Of a DNA stretch of 64,000 nucleotides, positions 36,219 through 45,127 are shown in pieces. The notes below the pieces were generated by a model. It had not been told where the DNA came from and did not search any database. It saw only the letters and a list, made by a program, of their open reading frames with translations. A program made the translations under genes and the position numbers. The stretch comes from Aureispira sp. CCB-E (GTDB taxonomy: Bacteria; Bacteroidota; Bacteroidia; Chitinophagales; Saprospiraceae): NCBI RefSeq assembly GCF_031326345.1, contig NZ_CP133671.1:1054001-1118000 (forward strand). The letters run 5' to 3'. Position 1 is the first letter of the stretch. Each line of letters begins with the position of its first letter.

Positions 36219-36611
36219 GAATATATTGGTTTTTTGTAGTTGATTCGTATTAGTGGTTTATTAAGGAATGTGTATTGGGCGATATTTTATTTTGTTAATG
36301 TCGATTTACGAGAAATAAGATTGTTATAAATTTTATAGAAGGAAAATTGCGTAATAATGTTATATTTGTTAGGATTCTCTTAATACAATAGTTAGTTAAC
36401 TGCACGACTACTTTGTGGTCGTTGAAATTATCTATTAGCACCATTAGGATGACAAAATATTAATCTGATTGAAGGTGTATTTTGTTGATAGTTAGTGGTT
36501 TTGTGAGGGCGTGGAGTGCGAATGACTAACTAATAACAACTCCTTCAAAAACTAGAGCGTATTAAAACCCGAGCTATTGATAATCTCTACTAAATTAATA
36601 CAAAAAAGTCT
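36219..36611. other. intergenic region between divergent genes
   Basis: 393 AT-rich bases between the helicase gene (leftward) and the TPR lipoprotein gene. It holds one reverse copy of the CAACGACCACGAAGTAG repeat at 36390-36426. No promoter boxes could be fixed. Confidence 0.5.
36390..36426 (-). repeat. CAACGACCACGAAGTAG/GCTAACTACT repeat copy
   Basis: On the minus strand: TTCAACGACCACAAAGTAG, then TCGTGCAGTTAACTAACT. This matches the copy at 50026-50062 along its whole length with a few substitutions. Confidence 0.7.
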
Positions 36612-37322
36612 ATGAACCTCAAAATAACCTTATACAGCATTCTGTTTGGTCTCTTTGTTTCGTGTACCAACAATAATACTACATCTACAGAACAGTTGCA
36701 AGTACAATTGGACAAAGCAATTGGTTATAATGATTATTACACGGCTATTTACTATGCCCACGAGCTATTAGCAATCAACCCCAATCTTGATTCTACAGCG
36801 ATACAATTAGCAGAATTATACAAGGTAACTAAAAACTATGCTGGTGCAATCAAAGTTGCAGAGGAGTTAATACCTAAAGTAACTCTAGAAGAACAGCTAG
36901 TTTTATGGACATTAAAAGCAGAATCATTGACAGCATCTCGAAACTATCCAGAAGCAATAGCTGCCTACAATGTACTCAAAGGGCTAGATAAAACGAAGGC
37001 GTTGGAATATTTGTATGAAATTGGTGTCCTGTATTTTCAAGCAAGAGATATTCAGAATGGTATTCAAACAATGGAACAGGTGCGGGATTTGCCAACGAGT
37101 AAAACAACTTTAACTAAAATTCATTCGGATTGGGGAGAAGATAATGTCTCTTATTATTTAGCGGCTCTCAATTATATCGGATATATAAAAATTGAAACCA
37201 ATGATTTTGATGCTGCCACCGCTATTTATGATGAAATTACTCGTTTGGGGGTTCCCTTTAAGTTGGCCGCAGGAAACAAAAAATTGTTGGAACAATTAAA
37301 AGCAAGTACTGCCAAGAAATAA
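36612..37322 (+). CDS. TPR lipoprotein, first paralogue
   Basis: 236 residues; the lipobox is at LFVSC, so Cys18 is the lipid site. The mature protein is about five TPR-like helical pairs (DYYTAIYYAHELLAINPNL; NYAGAIKVAEELI; NYPEAIAAYNVLKGLD; YEIGVLYFQARDIQNGI; NFIGY-like segment). It aligns end to end with the lipoprotein at 38878-39582, including D/YTAI, the KALEYxYEI stretch, LNYIGYIKI and a closing Leu-rich helix. It is nine bases upstream of the gamma-carboxylase gene, hence almost surely co-transcribed. TPRs suggest a docking role in the envelope. Confidence 0.8.
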   Translation: MNLKITLYSILFGLFVSCTNNNTTSTEQLQVQLDKAIGYNDYYTAIYYAHELLAINPNLDSTAIQLAELYKVTKNYAGAIKVAEELIPKVTLEEQLVLWTLKAESLTASRNYPEAIAAYNVLKGLDKTKALEYLYEIGVLYFQARDIQNGIQTMEQVRDLPTSKTTLTKIHSDWGEDNVSYYLAALNYIGYIKIETNDFDAATAIYDEITRLGVPFKLAAGNKKLLEQLKASTAKK

Positions 37323-37331
37323 AACTTGTAT

Positions 37332-38741
37332 ATGACAGAAGTAGCTAACATCGATAAAAAAGTTGGTTTAAGAGTACACCTTTTTGAGTCTGTTCCTGCT
37401 GAGTCTTTAGCTCTTTTTAGAATGGCTTGGGGCGTGATTATGTTTTACTTTTTTGGGAAGCTCATTTTGTGGACGAATCTTGGCAAACTGCGCTATATTG
37501 ATCCTATTTTTCATTTTAGATACCCTGGTTTTGAATGGCTAGAAATTCTTCCGCCAGGACTCATGAATTTTACCTTGTATCTTGGCTGTATTTTGGCTGT
37601 TATGTTACTGTTAGGAGTTTATTATCGGTTTGCTAGTATTGCAATGGCAGTTGTCTACATCTATGTATTTTTAATTGACGTTTCTTATTGGAACAATCAT
37701 TATTATGCCTACGCACTAGTAGCTATTTTTTTTGCTACAACCGATGCACATCAGGCATTTTCAATTGATAAGTGGCGTTTGGGCTTGAGTGGAAAAATTC
37801 CTAGGTGGCAGTTGTATTTGTTTCGATTCCAGTTTCTGGTGATCTACTTTTATGGAGGACTTTCTAAGTTGCAAAATAAAGATTGGATTGATAATATGGC
37901 AGGTTATTCTTTGGTAGAGAATAGTTTTGCGTTAAAAGGTTGGTCGGTCAAACATCACATTATTTATCCTTGCTCGATGTTAATTACTTGGGGAGGAATA
38001 TTTTTTGACCTATTCATAGGAGGACTTTTATTATGTCGAAGAACATTGTGGCTGGCGTTTATTCTTGTCGTTAGTTTTAATATGACGAATGCTTTGTTTT
38101 TGAGAATAGGAACGTTTCCTTATACCATGTTGCTGTCATTTGTTTTATTTATTCCTCCTGTTGAATTAGCTGCATTTATTAACAAACGTTTTAGAAACAA
38201 ACAGCTCGAAGGACAAGCCGAAGTTGTAGAGAAACAAACAGCGTCACTGGTATATCAATCAGTCGTAATGATAAGCTTGGGAGTATTTGTTGTTTTTCAG
38301 TTGTTATTCCCTTTTAGAAGTTGGGCAATAGATGGAAGTGTTTTTTGGACGAAGGAAGGAAAATTATACAGCTGGCATATGATGTCTGGTAGTAGTGATG
38401 TTTATGCTAAAATGAGTGTTGTCGAAATGGACGATACAAAAACAGTAGAGTTGGGTTATTCTGAATTAGTACCTGAGAATTTTTTATCCCCTAGACAGGT
38501 TAAGAGTTTAGGAATCTGGCCGACTTTAGTGCCTCAGTTTGCTCGATTTCTAAAAAAAGAAGCTGAGTTGGCAGGTTTTAAGAATGTTGAAATTAGAGGT
38601 GAAATACTTGTCTCAAGAAATAAGCGCCCTTTTGTGCCCATTGTTCATCCCGATGTTGATTTAGCAAGTGTCGAGACGCATTACTGGAAACACAACGATT
38701 GGATTTTACGCTATTCAGATGAAGATGGTTATTTTAAGTAA
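37332..38741 (+). CDS. vitamin K-dependent gamma-carboxylase homologue (HTTM family)
   Basis: 469 residues from the ATG at 37332. Several transmembrane helices (about 30-280 and one near 310-327) form an HTTM domain, then a soluble C-terminal domain. It matches animal GGCX over its full length from memory: WNNH with His123 (GGCX His160 region), GLSKLQNKDW with Lys179 (GGCX catalytic Lys218 region), MAGYSL, LFLRIGTFPYTML, then LYSWHMM and HPDVD in the C-terminal domain. One oddity is FNMTN where related proteins carry FHxxN. GGCX turns Glu into gamma-carboxyglutamate using reduced vitamin K; bacterial activity is not assured. It lies in an operon with the TPR lipoprotein before it. Confidence 0.85.
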   Translation: MTEVANIDKKVGLRVHLFESVPAESLALFRMAWGVIMFYFFGKLILWTNLGKLRYIDPIFHFRYPGFEWLEILPPGLMNFTLYLGCILAVMLLLGVYYRFASIAMAVVYIYVFLIDVSYWNNHYYAYALVAIFFATTDAHQAFSIDKWRLGLSGKIPRWQLYLFRFQFLVIYFYGGLSKLQNKDWIDNMAGYSLVENSFALKGWSVKHHIIYPCSMLITWGGIFFDLFIGGLLLCRRTLWLAFILVVSFNMTNALFLRIGTFPYTMLLSFVLFIPPVELAAFINKRFRNKQLEGQAEVVEKQTASLVYQSVVMISLGVFVVFQLLFPFRSWAIDGSVFWTKEGKLYSWHMMSGSSDVYAKMSVVEMDDTKTVELGYSELVPENFLSPRQVKSLGIWPTLVPQFARFLKKEAELAGFKNVEIRGEILVSRNKRPFVPIVHPDVDLASVETHYWKHNDWILRYSDEDGYFK

Positions 38742-38764
38742 TCTGATAATTTAAGGCTGTCCTA

Positions 38765-38790
38765 GGAAGTAGCACCTTAGCTAACTACTA
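38765..38790 (+). repeat. partial GAAGTAG/GCTAACTACTA repeat copy
   Basis: GGAAGTAGCACCTTAGCTAACTACTA matches the right two thirds of the repeat at 50026-50062; the CAACGACCAC half is missing. It lies between the carboxylase and the second TPR lipoprotein. Confidence 0.55.
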
Positions 38791-38877
38791 AGGAAGAATA
38801 AAGAAGAATAAACGGTTCGTTACATTATAGGAATAATGTATTGGACAAGCATGATTATATACCCCCAAAATAGAGTT

Positions 38878-39582
38878 ATGAAATACTTGATATATTGTTC
38901 ATTTTTTTTGCTGTTATGGGCTTGTGTGGCACCAGAAACAGTTTCTCATATTGAGAACAAATACAATAGAGCACTCAGTTTAGACGATTATCATACCGCT
39001 ATTGTGTACTTGCATGAAATCGAAGATTTAGATCCTAACAACAACAGCGTGTACAAAAGGTTAGCCGATTGTTACTTCAAAGTAGGAGCTTACGACTCCG
39101 CTATAAAAGCCGTAGATATAGCTCTAAAAGAGGCTAATGAATTAGAACAACGAAAACTATTGTTGTTAAAAGCAAAATCATTGGTTGAACAAACAAATTA
39201 TGTTGATGCTGTGGCTGCTTATATGGCTTTGATTGAGGTAGAACCTAAAAGAGCCTTAGAGTATCGTTATGAGATGGCAGTTTTATATAAAGCACATGGT
39301 GATTTGGGGAATGCCGTCTTGCAAATGGAGAAGAACCTTGATGATCCTTTGGCTAAATTGTTACAACGAGAAATCATTTTAGAAAATGGAGAAAGCGAAC
39401 TCGTTACTTATTATCATGCTAGCTTAAATTTTATAGGGGCAATACAAATACAAGCAAACGATTTGGAAGCGGCTCAAAGAACGTATAAAAAATTATTTCA
39501 GGATAATACTTCGTTTATTCTAGCTCAACAAAACTATCAAATATTATTACAATTGATGCAGCAAAAAACAACCATTCAGTAA
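38878..39582 (+). CDS. TPR lipoprotein, second paralogue
   Basis: 234 residues from the ATG at 38878, which gives MKYLIYCSFFLLLWAC and a lipid site at Cys16; an in-frame ATG at 38836 would bury this signal. Five TPR-like units follow (DYHTAIVYLHEIEDLDP, AYDSAIKAVDIAL, NYVDAVAAYMALIEVEP, YEMAVLYKAHGDLGNAV, LEAAQRTYKKL). It is a paralogue of 36612-37322 with the same repeat layout. 136 bases separate it from the carboxylase, and a terminator follows it. Like its paralogue it probably faces the periplasm or cell surface. Confidence 0.8.
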   Translation: MKYLIYCSFFLLLWACVAPETVSHIENKYNRALSLDDYHTAIVYLHEIEDLDPNNNSVYKRLADCYFKVGAYDSAIKAVDIALKEANELEQRKLLLLKAKSLVEQTNYVDAVAAYMALIEVEPKRALEYRYEMAVLYKAHGDLGNAVLQMEKNLDDPLAKLLQREIILENGESELVTYYHASLNFIGAIQIQANDLEAAQRTYKKLFQDNTSFILAQQNYQILLQLMQQKTTIQ

Positions 39583-39592
39583 CAAATAAAAA

Positions 39593-39627
39593 ATGCGCCT
39601 AAAACGTAATGTTTCATCTAGGCGCAT
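39593..39627. terminator. terminator between convergent genes
   Basis: ATGCGCCTA (39593-39601) pairs with TAGGCGCAT (39619-39627). An A-run lies on the left; the right side has only a short T-rich tail, so it should work best for the leftward gene. Confidence 0.65.
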
Positions 39628-39689
39628 CTTAAAAGTTGGTGTTAGAATTAATATTAGGCTACGAACACATGATATAGAGTGAGAGCTGC

Positions 39690-41228
39690 TTATTTAATTC
39701 GCATAATCCAACGAACACTCATATTCGTTACTCGGTTTTCAATACCTGCTACTCTAAACCGCAAAGGATCTCTATCGCCACCATCTCTAGACGTTGCCAT
39801 ATAACTACCCCAGTTTCCATCATCATCTATTGTGCTAACACCATTGATTATCCCTTGATCCGAGTCATCGGCTTGTACCTGTTCAAAATTATTGGCATCA
39901 TCATTTTGAAATTGTCCACTGACAGTACTTCCTCTTAAAAAACGACCCCTAGATACATCACCAGAGACTGAAGTTGTATTGTTGTTTAGGTTTGGAATAG
40001 GACGACCATTGATAGGACTAGCTGCATCTACAACAGTTCCCCCGACACATTCCACCCAACCAGCAGGTAAACCAGGAAGTCCCCCACCGATATTTCCGTG
40101 CCAAGCAACAATGGATCCGATTGGAACCATTCCATAACCTGCATTAGACCAAATAGCATTACCTGCATTATCTTGACATAGTAGGACATCACCAGCAGTG
40201 GCACCACCACCACGAATACGAACTGTACCATTAACATCCAGTGTTCTACTAGGAGCACCTGTTCCAATACCGACTCGATTGGTACTAGCATCTACCATCA
40301 GACTATTGCCATCTACAATTAAGTCTCCACCATTATCACTTTGCAAATAGAGAGGTGTGTTGGCATTGGTAATCATTTCATTGCCATCAATTCTTAAGGT
40401 GTTCCCAATTTCTAAAACACCAGAGCCAGCAGTACCTGTTGCATCAGTTGTTGCGGTAAATTCTACTCGGCCACCAGCTACTTCCAAACGATCAACAGGC
40501 GTGCCTGTACCAATACCAACTCGGTTGGTGCCTGCATCGACAAAAAACATATTCGCAATCCCGTCAGATTCTATTCTAAAGTTACGATCTAGTCCTTGTT
40601 CATTGAAAATAACTTGTGTGTTGGCATCCAAATCAATAGATGTAGCACCGTTTTCTCTAATAATGAAGCGACCATCATCGCCATCGTCAAATAAGTTAGC
40701 TAACAAGGTACCTCCTGTGTTTTCGTCTCGCCACTCTACATCGCCCCCAAATCGAGAGGTGCCGTTATCTAGAACTGTAAATTTATTGATTCCATTATCT
40801 TGAACGACAAAATCACCCGTTCCAGAAAGGTTGTATGTTAAATTAAAATTGCCTTGTGTAATAGTAGTATTTTCAACTAAAGCACCCCCCATACGAATGC
40901 GGTCAGCACCAGCATTGACATACAATCCATTGTCGGCACTAGCTGTTAAGGTAACTGCTCCCGTAGTTCCTCCACCGACGAGACCTGCGCCTGCTGTAAC
41001 GCTTGTAATATCTCCTCCTGCTGGGATTGCCTGAGTTGCAAGAACGCCATTGGGGTCGGCAACAACCATGCGAGTTCCTGTGCCTCCAAGCACCGTAATT
41101 CTAGCATTTCCTACAACGTGCAGTTTTTCGGTGGGGGCATTGGTTCCAATCCCTACATTTTGTGCTTGTAGGTTGGTTTGAACAGCCCAGAAGCCTAGTG
41201 TAGAAAAAAGTAATAGTTTTTTTATCAT
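39690..41228 (-). CDS. secreted fibre/collar-like protein
   Basis: 512 residues from the ATG at 41228 (MIKKLLLFSTLGFWAVQTNLQAQ signal peptide); six more residues are possible from 41246. The body is a Gly/Asn/Asp-rich beta array with repeated VGIGT...P..LxV motifs (NVGIGTNAPTEKLHV; RVGIGTGTPVDRLEV; RVGIGTGAPSRTLDV), the kind found in phage tail-fibre shafts and Bacteroidota surface proteins. The last ~140 residues resemble a tail-collar domain: GSIVAWHG, LPAGWVEC, GRPIPNLN, GRFLRG, then a closing RWIMRIK. There is no T9SS sorting domain, so the export route past the outer membrane is unclear. It could be an adhesive fibre. No phage genes are around. Confidence 0.75.
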   Translation of the reverse strand: MIKKLLLFSTLGFWAVQTNLQAQNVGIGTNAPTEKLHVVGNARITVLGGTGTRMVVADPNGVLATQAIPAGGDITSVTAGAGLVGGGTTGAVTLTASADNGLYVNAGADRIRMGGALVENTTITQGNFNLTYNLSGTGDFVVQDNGINKFTVLDNGTSRFGGDVEWRDENTGGTLLANLFDDGDDGRFIIRENGATSIDLDANTQVIFNEQGLDRNFRIESDGIANMFFVDAGTNRVGIGTGTPVDRLEVAGGRVEFTATTDATGTAGSGVLEIGNTLRIDGNEMITNANTPLYLQSDNGGDLIVDGNSLMVDASTNRVGIGTGAPSRTLDVNGTVRIRGGGATAGDVLLCQDNAGNAIWSNAGYGMVPIGSIVAWHGNIGGGLPGLPAGWVECVGGTVVDAASPINGRPIPNLNNNTTSVSGDVSRGRFLRGSTVSGQFQNDDANNFEQVQADDSDQGIINGVSTIDDDGNWGSYMATSRDGGDRDPLRFRVAGIENRVTNMSVRWIMRIK

Positions 41229-41300
41229 AACTTGAGGTTTATTCAATTTGATACTTTATAGATTTACTAAAAAAGCACAAATCAAGGTGTATTAAATAGT

Positions 41301-43367
41301 TTATAAATCGGTATTCGTTTCTGGTAACCATTGGTGGATTTTTTCGATGGTCACAGTTGAAGTGTCTAAGGGATTGCCCATTAGGTAGAGCATCTTTAAT
41401 GTTTTTAACTGGGCCAAACTTTCAGGTATTTGCGTTAACCTATTGTTGTTGATATAGAGTGCTGTTAAATGCGTTAGGTTTTTGAAACTTTCAGGAATTG
41501 TTGTCAACTGATTGTTGGTCACTTCAATAATTTCTAATCGTTTTAGTTGATCAAAACCTATCGGCCAATCACTCAATTCATTGCGTTCAAGATTGATTTC
41601 CCTTAAATATTCTAAGGGGCTAAGGTCTGTGGAAATTTTATTGATATTATTCGCATGCAAATCTAATTTTTCTAACTTTTTCCAATTGGCAAGATTTCCA
41701 TGAATACTTAAAATTGTATTTCTACTTAAATCCAATTCAACCAAGTTGCTTAAATGAAACAACACAGTAGGAAAGGATGCGAATTGATTTTTGCTAAGAT
41801 CTAAGCTTTGCAAGGTTTTTAAGTGCTTAAATTCTTGTGGTAGTTCGGATAAAAGATTTTTACTAAGGTCAAGTAGTTGTAGTTGTTTTAGCTGCCCAAT
41901 GGTGGCGGGGATATTTTGAAGTTGGTTGTTTCTCGCCATTAAGTGAGTTAAGCTGCTTGCGGTACCAATTTCATTAGGAAGGTGACTTAGTTGATTATTT
42001 TCAAGGGTTAATACTTGAAGTTGGGGTAATTTTCCAATGCTTGAAGGAAGATGAGTTAACTTATTTTCAGCTAAATTCAAATTTTGTAACTGATTGAAGT
42101 AAGCTATATTTTGTGGTAATAAAGTGAGTTGATTACCCCTCAAATTGAGTGTCTTTAACGATTTTAAAGCTAGGATTTTATCAGAAATAATTTCGATTTT
42201 ATTAAAGGAGAGGTCTAAGCTTGCTAGTTTTTGTAAGGCAACTAAGACTTCAGGAAAGGTGTTTATGGAGTTATTGCTTATTTTTAAGCTCGTGAGTGAG
42301 GTTAGTTGAGCTACTGTTGAGGGCAGCTCTTGAAGTTGATTATTCGTCAAATTCAAATTTTGGAGCAAGGTCAACCGACCAATAGAAGCAGGAAGATTTT
42401 GTAGCCGATTGCTTTTTAATCCTAAGTGTTCAAGTTGTTGTAAGTTCCCAATCGTCAACGGAAGTTCTTTTAATCGGTTGCGTTCGACATACAAGTGCTT
42501 TAATGTTTGCAGTTGATGAAGTGTTTCGGGGAGGCTTAGAATTTGATTGGAAGAAACATCCAAAATTTGTAATTGTTCTAAACTCAAAATCTGTTTAGGA
42601 AAAGAATTGAGGCGATTGTTGGATAAATTGAGTGTGTGCAATTGCTGAAGATTGTTAATAACATCAGAAAGCGTATCTAGCCTATTGTAGCTTATATCCA
42701 ATATTTTTAAGGCAGGCAAATGTAGTAGAGGAATAGCTTGTAGTTGGTTAGAACTCAAATTAAGTACCTCTAAAGTCTCGATTTGACCAATTTCTTTGGG
42801 GATAGAGTGCAATCGATTGCGTTTTAGGTTGAGTGTTTGCAACTGTTTTAGTGTGCCAATTTCTGAAGGCAAGGATTCTAATTCATTATCTTTTAATAGT
42901 AATACTTGTAAATGCTCAAGCTGCCCTATAGCAGTTGGTAGTTTTTGTAAACCATTTTTTTCTAAATGGAGTTTTTGTAAATTTTTTAAAGGTTTTAGAT
43001 CTTTTGGAAAACCTTGTACGCCATTATTAGATAAGTTTAAATATTGGAGATGGCTTAAGTTTGTTAGCTCGTTAGGCAGTATAGAGATATAATTTCCCTC
43101 CAAATTGAGTGCTTGCAAGTGTTGAAGCGTAAAGATAATGGTTGGAATGCTTGTTAATTTAGGGGTTTGATTACTCAGATTGACGCGATAGATGTTTTTA
43201 CCTTTCGACAATGCAGCTTCTATTTGGGCAATAGAAGTATACTCTAGTTGTGAAGCTAGAAGATTTTGGGGTAATAATGTTTGAGATATTATTAAGGAGG
43301 TGGTAGATCTTAAAAGCAAACAAACAATAATTAACCATTTTACACAGCAATATAAATAATCACGCAT
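41301..43367 (-). CDS. exported leucine-rich repeat protein
   Basis: 688 residues. After a signal-like N-terminus (MRDYLYCCVKWLIIVCLLLRS) the whole chain is about 25 leucine-rich repeats with a period of 23 residues (LNLSNNxLxxxPxxIxxLxxLQx). No catalytic domain, sorting signal or anchor follows. It should be a curved solenoid for protein or glycan binding. The repeats are more regular than those of the LRR-proteases. It starts 72 bases before the fibre-like gene in the same direction, so they may share a transcript. Repeat regularity at the DNA level is low, so it is not a recent expansion. Confidence 0.88.
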   Translation of the reverse strand: MRDYLYCCVKWLIIVCLLLRSTTSLIISQTLLPQNLLASQLEYTSIAQIEAALSKGKNIYRVNLSNQTPKLTSIPTIIFTLQHLQALNLEGNYISILPNELTNLSHLQYLNLSNNGVQGFPKDLKPLKNLQKLHLEKNGLQKLPTAIGQLEHLQVLLLKDNELESLPSEIGTLKQLQTLNLKRNRLHSIPKEIGQIETLEVLNLSSNQLQAIPLLHLPALKILDISYNRLDTLSDVINNLQQLHTLNLSNNRLNSFPKQILSLEQLQILDVSSNQILSLPETLHQLQTLKHLYVERNRLKELPLTIGNLQQLEHLGLKSNRLQNLPASIGRLTLLQNLNLTNNQLQELPSTVAQLTSLTSLKISNNSINTFPEVLVALQKLASLDLSFNKIEIISDKILALKSLKTLNLRGNQLTLLPQNIAYFNQLQNLNLAENKLTHLPSSIGKLPQLQVLTLENNQLSHLPNEIGTASSLTHLMARNNQLQNIPATIGQLKQLQLLDLSKNLLSELPQEFKHLKTLQSLDLSKNQFASFPTVLFHLSNLVELDLSRNTILSIHGNLANWKKLEKLDLHANNINKISTDLSPLEYLREINLERNELSDWPIGFDQLKRLEIIEVTNNQLTTIPESFKNLTHLTALYINNNRLTQIPESLAQLKTLKMLYLMGNPLDTSTVTIEKIHQWLPETNTDL

Positions 43368-43688
43368 ACCTTATGTGTGTTAATTTTCCAGTGAAGCTAT
43401 TAGGGGGAATCCTACACCTTCATTGATGGTAAATGGAACTCTTGCTAGAAGAATTATTATACAATATAATTAAAAAAATAACAAAGTAGGTTATAAAACA
43501 ACATTAATATCTTGGTAAGTCATTTATTTTTAGTTGTTTAAGTGTCTTTTTGTGCCTTAGTAATTATTTTTTATAAAAAAAATGAGAGAATAGCTGTAAA
43601 AGAAAAAAATATTACTATATTTGTAGCTCATGGGTTTTAGGGTTTAGTTTTCTAAGGTTAGAGTACTGCAAGGTACTCTAGCCTTTTT
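43368..43688. other. intergenic region with possible small RNA
   Basis: 320 AT-rich bases between two leftward genes. A -7-like box TATATTTG (43616-43623) and a stem-loop with a T-tail at the far right both point rightward, although no annotated gene runs rightward here. Confidence 0.5.
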
Positions 43689-43691
43689 TTA
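43629..43691 (+). ncRNA. candidate small RNA ending in an intrinsic terminator
   Basis: TATATTTG at 43616-43623 fits the Bacteroidota -7 consensus, though the -33 region (GCTG at 43593) is poor. About 60 bases later a stem (43655-43666 with 43673-43684, one G-T pair) runs into seven Ts on the plus strand. No ORF fits in between. The T-run overlaps the stop codon of the convergent membrane gene, so the structure might instead be a terminator against read-through. GGTTTTAGGGTT occurs here and again before the 16726 terminator. Confidence 0.35.
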
Positions 43692-44954
43692 TTGAATGGC
43701 ATCAATTGTCCAACTAAAATTAGGAGCTAAAAGGGGCATTTTTCTCCAATTTAACTCTTTTAACCGTATTTCTATAGATTGTCCTTCTTGGTTTCCAATC
43801 AATATTAAATCCCCCGTATTGGTCACTTGATATCTGAAAGGATATTCAACTAAAGTGCCTGTATGAGTCAAATAGAATAGTTGTTCTTCTGGATTGTATT
43901 GAAATTTGTAATCTTGCATCTTATCATCCATGGTTTGAACAATAAAATAATTGCGACGATGTACAAATACCCTTTTCCAGCGTTTGGTGAAGTTAGATAG
44001 GGCAGGTATAGGAACATCATTTTCTAAAAAAGAGTTGACTTCATAAGCACCATGAAAAAGAGGACGAGCTTGCATGTCGTCGTTGAAGTTATTCGCTTCA
44101 AAATAAGGAATAAGACATTCAAATAAGATAAGCCAAATTGAAAGGGTTTTGACCGTAGCATATACAAGTCGTTTGGGATGCTGTTCAAATGCAGGCCACC
44201 AAATCTTAGGAGGGACTAATTTTTGATGAATAAAAAAAGCATATAGTGAAGGGAGGTAAGGTAGAATCAAAATAAACGAGAGGAAGAGAAAAAAACTAGC
44301 ATAGAGTTTTACAGAAATATTAAATCCTATATTGATAGCAAGAACATTGCTCAAAATTCCTAGGGCAAATAAACTACCAATCAAATAGGTTTTTCTAAAT
44401 AACAGCAGGCTGGCTGCAAGAACTTCCAACGCGCCTCCCCAAAATGTATAAATATAGGAACTCCCCATAGTAGACCAAAACAACAAGTCTTTAGGAGTGT
44501 CCCCAACAAATGTGTATAATGTATTCGGTTCTGGTAGGAAAAATTGGCATTTGAATACTTTGTTAAATCCATATAAAAATAACTGCAATGCCAAGTAGTA
44601 CCGAACATATGTATAGAATGCATAGGCTAATTTAGCCTCATTAAGTTTGGGTTGTCGTTGTTTCCAGCAATAAGCTATAACAACCGAAATAATCAATAAG
44701 TTAAAGGTATGAAGATATGCTCCTGTCGAATCTGATGTTAATTGATAAATAAATGGTTCTTGGAGATTAAAAATAAAATGCCCTGTCCATAAGACAAGCT
44801 GCTCAAAAAAAGGGTCAGAGTACGTTCGAAAGGTAGGAATATAATTAGTAGGGGTGGAAAAACTAATGGTAAATAATAAAACAAATAAGATGGTGCTTCT
44901 CCATGTGTATTGTTTTATTGAGGACTTATTACCAAGCGCAGATTTAATAGACAT
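43689..44954 (-). CDS. polytopic membrane protein, HTTM/DoxX-like
   Basis: 421 residues from the ATG at 44954 (MSIKSALGNK); a start at 45017 would add 21 residues. About seven or eight hydrophobic helices are seen (FVLLFTISFS, LLIISVVIAYCW, YYLALQLFLYGFNKVF, IYTFWGGALEVLAASLLL, LYASFFLFLSFILILPYL, LSIWLILFECLIPYF), followed by a ~120-residue soluble C-terminal domain. The LFLYGFNKVFKCQF helix resembles the quinone-family helix of DoxX-like and HTTM proteins. The WNNH and K-L motifs of the carboxylase homologue are absent, so I do not call it a carboxylase. Function unknown. Confidence 0.6.
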   Translation of the reverse strand: MSIKSALGNKSSIKQYTWRSTILFVLLFTISFSTPTNYIPTFRTYSDPFFEQLVLWTGHFIFNLQEPFIYQLTSDSTGAYLHTFNLLIISVVIAYCWKQRQPKLNEAKLAYAFYTYVRYYLALQLFLYGFNKVFKCQFFLPEPNTLYTFVGDTPKDLLFWSTMGSSYIYTFWGGALEVLAASLLLFRKTYLIGSLFALGILSNVLAINIGFNISVKLYASFFLFLSFILILPYLPSLYAFFIHQKLVPPKIWWPAFEQHPKRLVYATVKTLSIWLILFECLIPYFEANNFNDDMQARPLFHGAYEVNSFLENDVPIPALSNFTKRWKRVFVHRRNYFIVQTMDDKMQDYKFQYNPEEQLFYLTHTGTLVEYPFRYQVTNTGDLILIGNQEGQSIEIRLKELNWRKMPLLAPNFSWTIDAIQ

Positions 44955-45127
44955 AGTATGTTTTTTGATAAGTAGTAGCCATTCAGAAAAAATGACAGAA
45001 ACCGCAAAGCAGTACAATGAATAAAGTGCTATTTTAATCTTAGATTAATACATGATTTTTAGATTACCTGCTTATAATCCGTAGTGCAAGGGGGGCTTTG
45101 TAATGGTCTGAATGGCTACCGATAAAG

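Noticed and set aside
40357-40803. Long open frame opposite the fibre-like gene
   Set aside because: It is antisense to repeated Gly/Asn/Thr codons, has no signal or domain, and breaks no gap in annotation; an overlapping shadow.
41301-43367. Regular ~69-base periodicity
   Set aside because: It comes from codon-level leucine-rich repeats of 23 residues in a real gene, not from a CRISPR or satellite array; unit sequences differ widely at the DNA level.
43689-44954. Second gamma-carboxylase
   Set aside because: It is polytopic with a soluble tail, but WNNH, the GLSKL lysine motif and the YSWxMM segment are all missing.
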